Origin: an uncultured Bacteroidales bacterium
GTDB taxonomy: Bacteria > Bacteroidota > Bacteroidia > Bacteroidales > Paludibacteraceae
Assembly: GCA_902782665.1 (NCBI GenBank)
Contig: CACZOA010000050.1
Location: 53,433 to 117,432, forward strand
Reading direction: 5' to 3'
Length of the DNA: 64,000 bases
Under the pieces are notes generated by a model, which worked only from the letters and a program-made list of their open reading frames with translations, did no database searches and had not been told where the DNA came from. This document shows, piece after piece, positions 63,067 through 64,000 of this stretch; the stretch's first letter is position 1; every line of letters begins with the position of its first letter. Both the position numbers and the translations under genes were made by a program.

Positions 63067-63771
63067 TTATGTGTTCCAGTTAATGGGATTTATTCCATGT
63101 TTCTGTAAAAATTCGTTGGCCTTTTGGAAATGATCACAGCCAAGAAACGATTGTTGGGATAGTTTCGTTGATTTCTTAAATATGGCATATCTTCTAGTAG
63201 GATGTGAAGCTTTCTCTATTTGATGTAATGAATTTTTTATTTTTTCTCCAGCTAACGTTATAGCTGCATCACCCCACAACAAAAAGACTATTGGTTTAGA
63301 AACGTTGTTCAACTCTTCCAATACTTTTTCTATAACATCCTCCCATCCAAGATTATGATGAGATTTTGCTACCCCCTTTCTAACAGACAAACAAGTATTC
63401 ATCAATAAAACTCCTTGTTGTGCCCAAGATTTTAAGTCAGGAGAATTTAAACAATATCCAGCTCTATCTACCTCTTTTTTTATGCTTTTTAGACTATCGT
63501 ATATTTCATCGTTTGAAAATGCAAGACCATCCGCTTTTCCTCTTTTATTTTCTGGATATGGGTCTTGCCCAATTATCACAACCTTTACTTTATTCAAAGG
63601 ACATAATTCAAAAGCTCTAAAAATTTGATTCGGAGGCGGACAACAAGAATGTTGCTGATATTCTTGTATTACTGCTGAAGGTATTTGCAAAGTCATACCT
63701 CCCCAATTACAGGTGATTTGGCTGTAATTTATGCTCTGTCCTTGGTTTTGATTTTTGTTTTGTTTTGCCAT
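63067..63771 (-). CDS. Divergent family 1-type uracil-DNA glycosylase
   Basis: A 234-aa DNA repair enzyme resembling Ung. The catalytic water-activating motif reads GQDPYPENKRGKADGLAFSN with D70 intact, against GQDPYH in canonical family 1. WAQQGVLLMNTCLSVRKG and VFLLWGDAAITLAGEKI are the other core blocks, and HPSPLS is replaced by SHPTRRY. The C-terminus FLGCDHFQKANEFLQKHG is normal. The first 20 residues are Gln/Asn-rich and probably disordered. The ATG at 63771 is preferred to a TTG five codons earlier, which would overlap the hsdR remnant. Confidence 0.85.
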   Translation of the reverse strand: MAKQNKNQNQGQSINYSQITCNWGGMTLQIPSAVIQEYQQHSCCPPPNQIFRAFELCPLNKVKVVIIGQDPYPENKRGKADGLAFSNDEIYDSLKSIKKEVDRAGYCLNSPDLKSWAQQGVLLMNTCLSVRKGVAKSHHNLGWEDVIEKVLEELNNVSKPIVFLLWGDAAITLAGEKIKNSLHQIEKASHPTRRYAIFKKSTKLSQQSFLGCDHFQKANEFLQKHGINPINWNT

Positions 63772-63779
63772 TTGTGTAA

Positions 63780-63914
63780 TTACCAATTATTATTATCAAC
63801 CCACTGCTCACATTGTCTCAACACATCGTTCATCGCATCCTCCGCTACTTCAGGTGGATACTTGTATTTCTTTAGCAGACGCTTTACTAGACGACAGAAG
63901 ACCCGTGTTTGTAC
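63780..63914 (-). pseudogene. 3' remnant of a type I restriction endonuclease subunit (hsdR)
   Basis: Read leftward from 63914, the frame encodes about 44 residues including LVKRLLKKYKYPPEVAEDAM and RQCEQWVDN before TAA. This matches the extreme C-terminus of HsdR (DUF3387 region, VKRLL-KY-YPP). An in-frame stop (63915-63917) lies directly upstream and there is no start codon at the head, so only the tail survives. It ends 8 bases above the uracil-DNA glycosylase ATG. Confidence 0.65.
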
Positions 63915-63924
63915 TTAGAGTCAC

Positions 63925-64000
63925 TTAAAATTCAACCTTAAAAGTTGTTATTGAGTGATTTCTAACATTTACTATTCTTTCAAATTCTCCTGAAACTGAA
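63925..64000 (-). CDS. C-terminal end of an unidentified gene (runs off window)
   Basis: A frame open to the right edge encodes the last 24 residues, SVSGEFERIVNVRNHSITTF and KVEF, then TAA at 63925-63927. It directly follows the hsdR remnant. Too short to identify; a beta-strand-like end is all that can be said. Confidence 0.35.
   Translation of the reverse strand, partial: SVSGEFERIVNVRNHSITTFKVEF

Noticed and set aside
1-64000. tRNA, rRNA, insertion sequence or prophage
   Set aside because: No cloverleaf-like sequence, rRNA segment, transposase, integrase or phage structural gene was recognised on either strand.

Overview
The window is AT-rich chromosomal DNA from a member of the order Bacteroidales (phylum Bacteroidota). 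The evidence is the gene content (RprX/RprY-type two-component pair, DUF2023 plus flavodoxin, dut-TPR-DUF4292-EnvC cluster, the thrA-apgM-thrC order, C-terminal signals of type IX secretion cargo) and promoters of the Bacteroidota type, a -7 box TAnnTTTG with TTG/TTTG 19-21 bases upstream. The family cannot be fixed from the sequence. No rRNA, tRNA, CRISPR array, insertion sequence or prophage is visible.

Left part (1-7.2 kb): the start of tgt, a DUF2023/flavodoxin pair, an FKBP isomerase, and a five-gene leftward operon with its own promoter and terminator. The operon encodes a circularly permuted ATP-grasp enzyme, an alpha-E protein, a transglutaminase-like thiol enzyme and two tandem AstE/AspA-type zinc-hydrolase homologues. 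The last of these has lost two zinc-ligand histidines and the catalytic glutamate. It is the strongest candidate for an incompletely described pathway: ATP-dependent amide bond formation together with amide or peptide processing on an unknown substrate.

7.3-23.3 kb: an outer-membrane barrel protein, a YidC-symporter-MATE run, a thioredoxin-fold protein without CxxC with DUF4268 and a small membrane protein, YbeY, a membrane-anchored AraC regulator, RNase HII, a Kef-type antiporter, RprX/RprY and a TSUP permease. 23.3-30.5 kb: a surface-glycan operon with three glycosyltransferases, an O-antigen ligase-like protein, a DUF5672 protein and an embedded M23 peptidase.

30.5-41.2 kb (leftward): an unknown 563-aa protein, a pyrE-SRPBCC pair, and a seven-gene run dut-TPR-DUF4292-EnvC-like-Wzz-like-aroB-aroA that mixes envelope biogenesis with the shikimate pathway. 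41.5-56.3 kb: surface and secreted proteins: a clan GH-A hydrolase with CBM6, a 5'-truncated membrane protein with a passenger-type repeat, an OmpA/TSP3 protein, a 2948-aa protein made of about 35 Ig-like repeat domains with a four-domain higher-order repeat, and a small type IX cargo-like protein. 56.5-61.6 kb is the threonine operon (aspartokinase-homoserine dehydrogenase, presumed homoserine kinase, threonine synthase). The right end has an ADP-ribosylglycohydrolase, a divergent uracil-DNA glycosylase, a decayed 3' fragment of a type I restriction subunit (hsdR), and the end of an unidentified gene.
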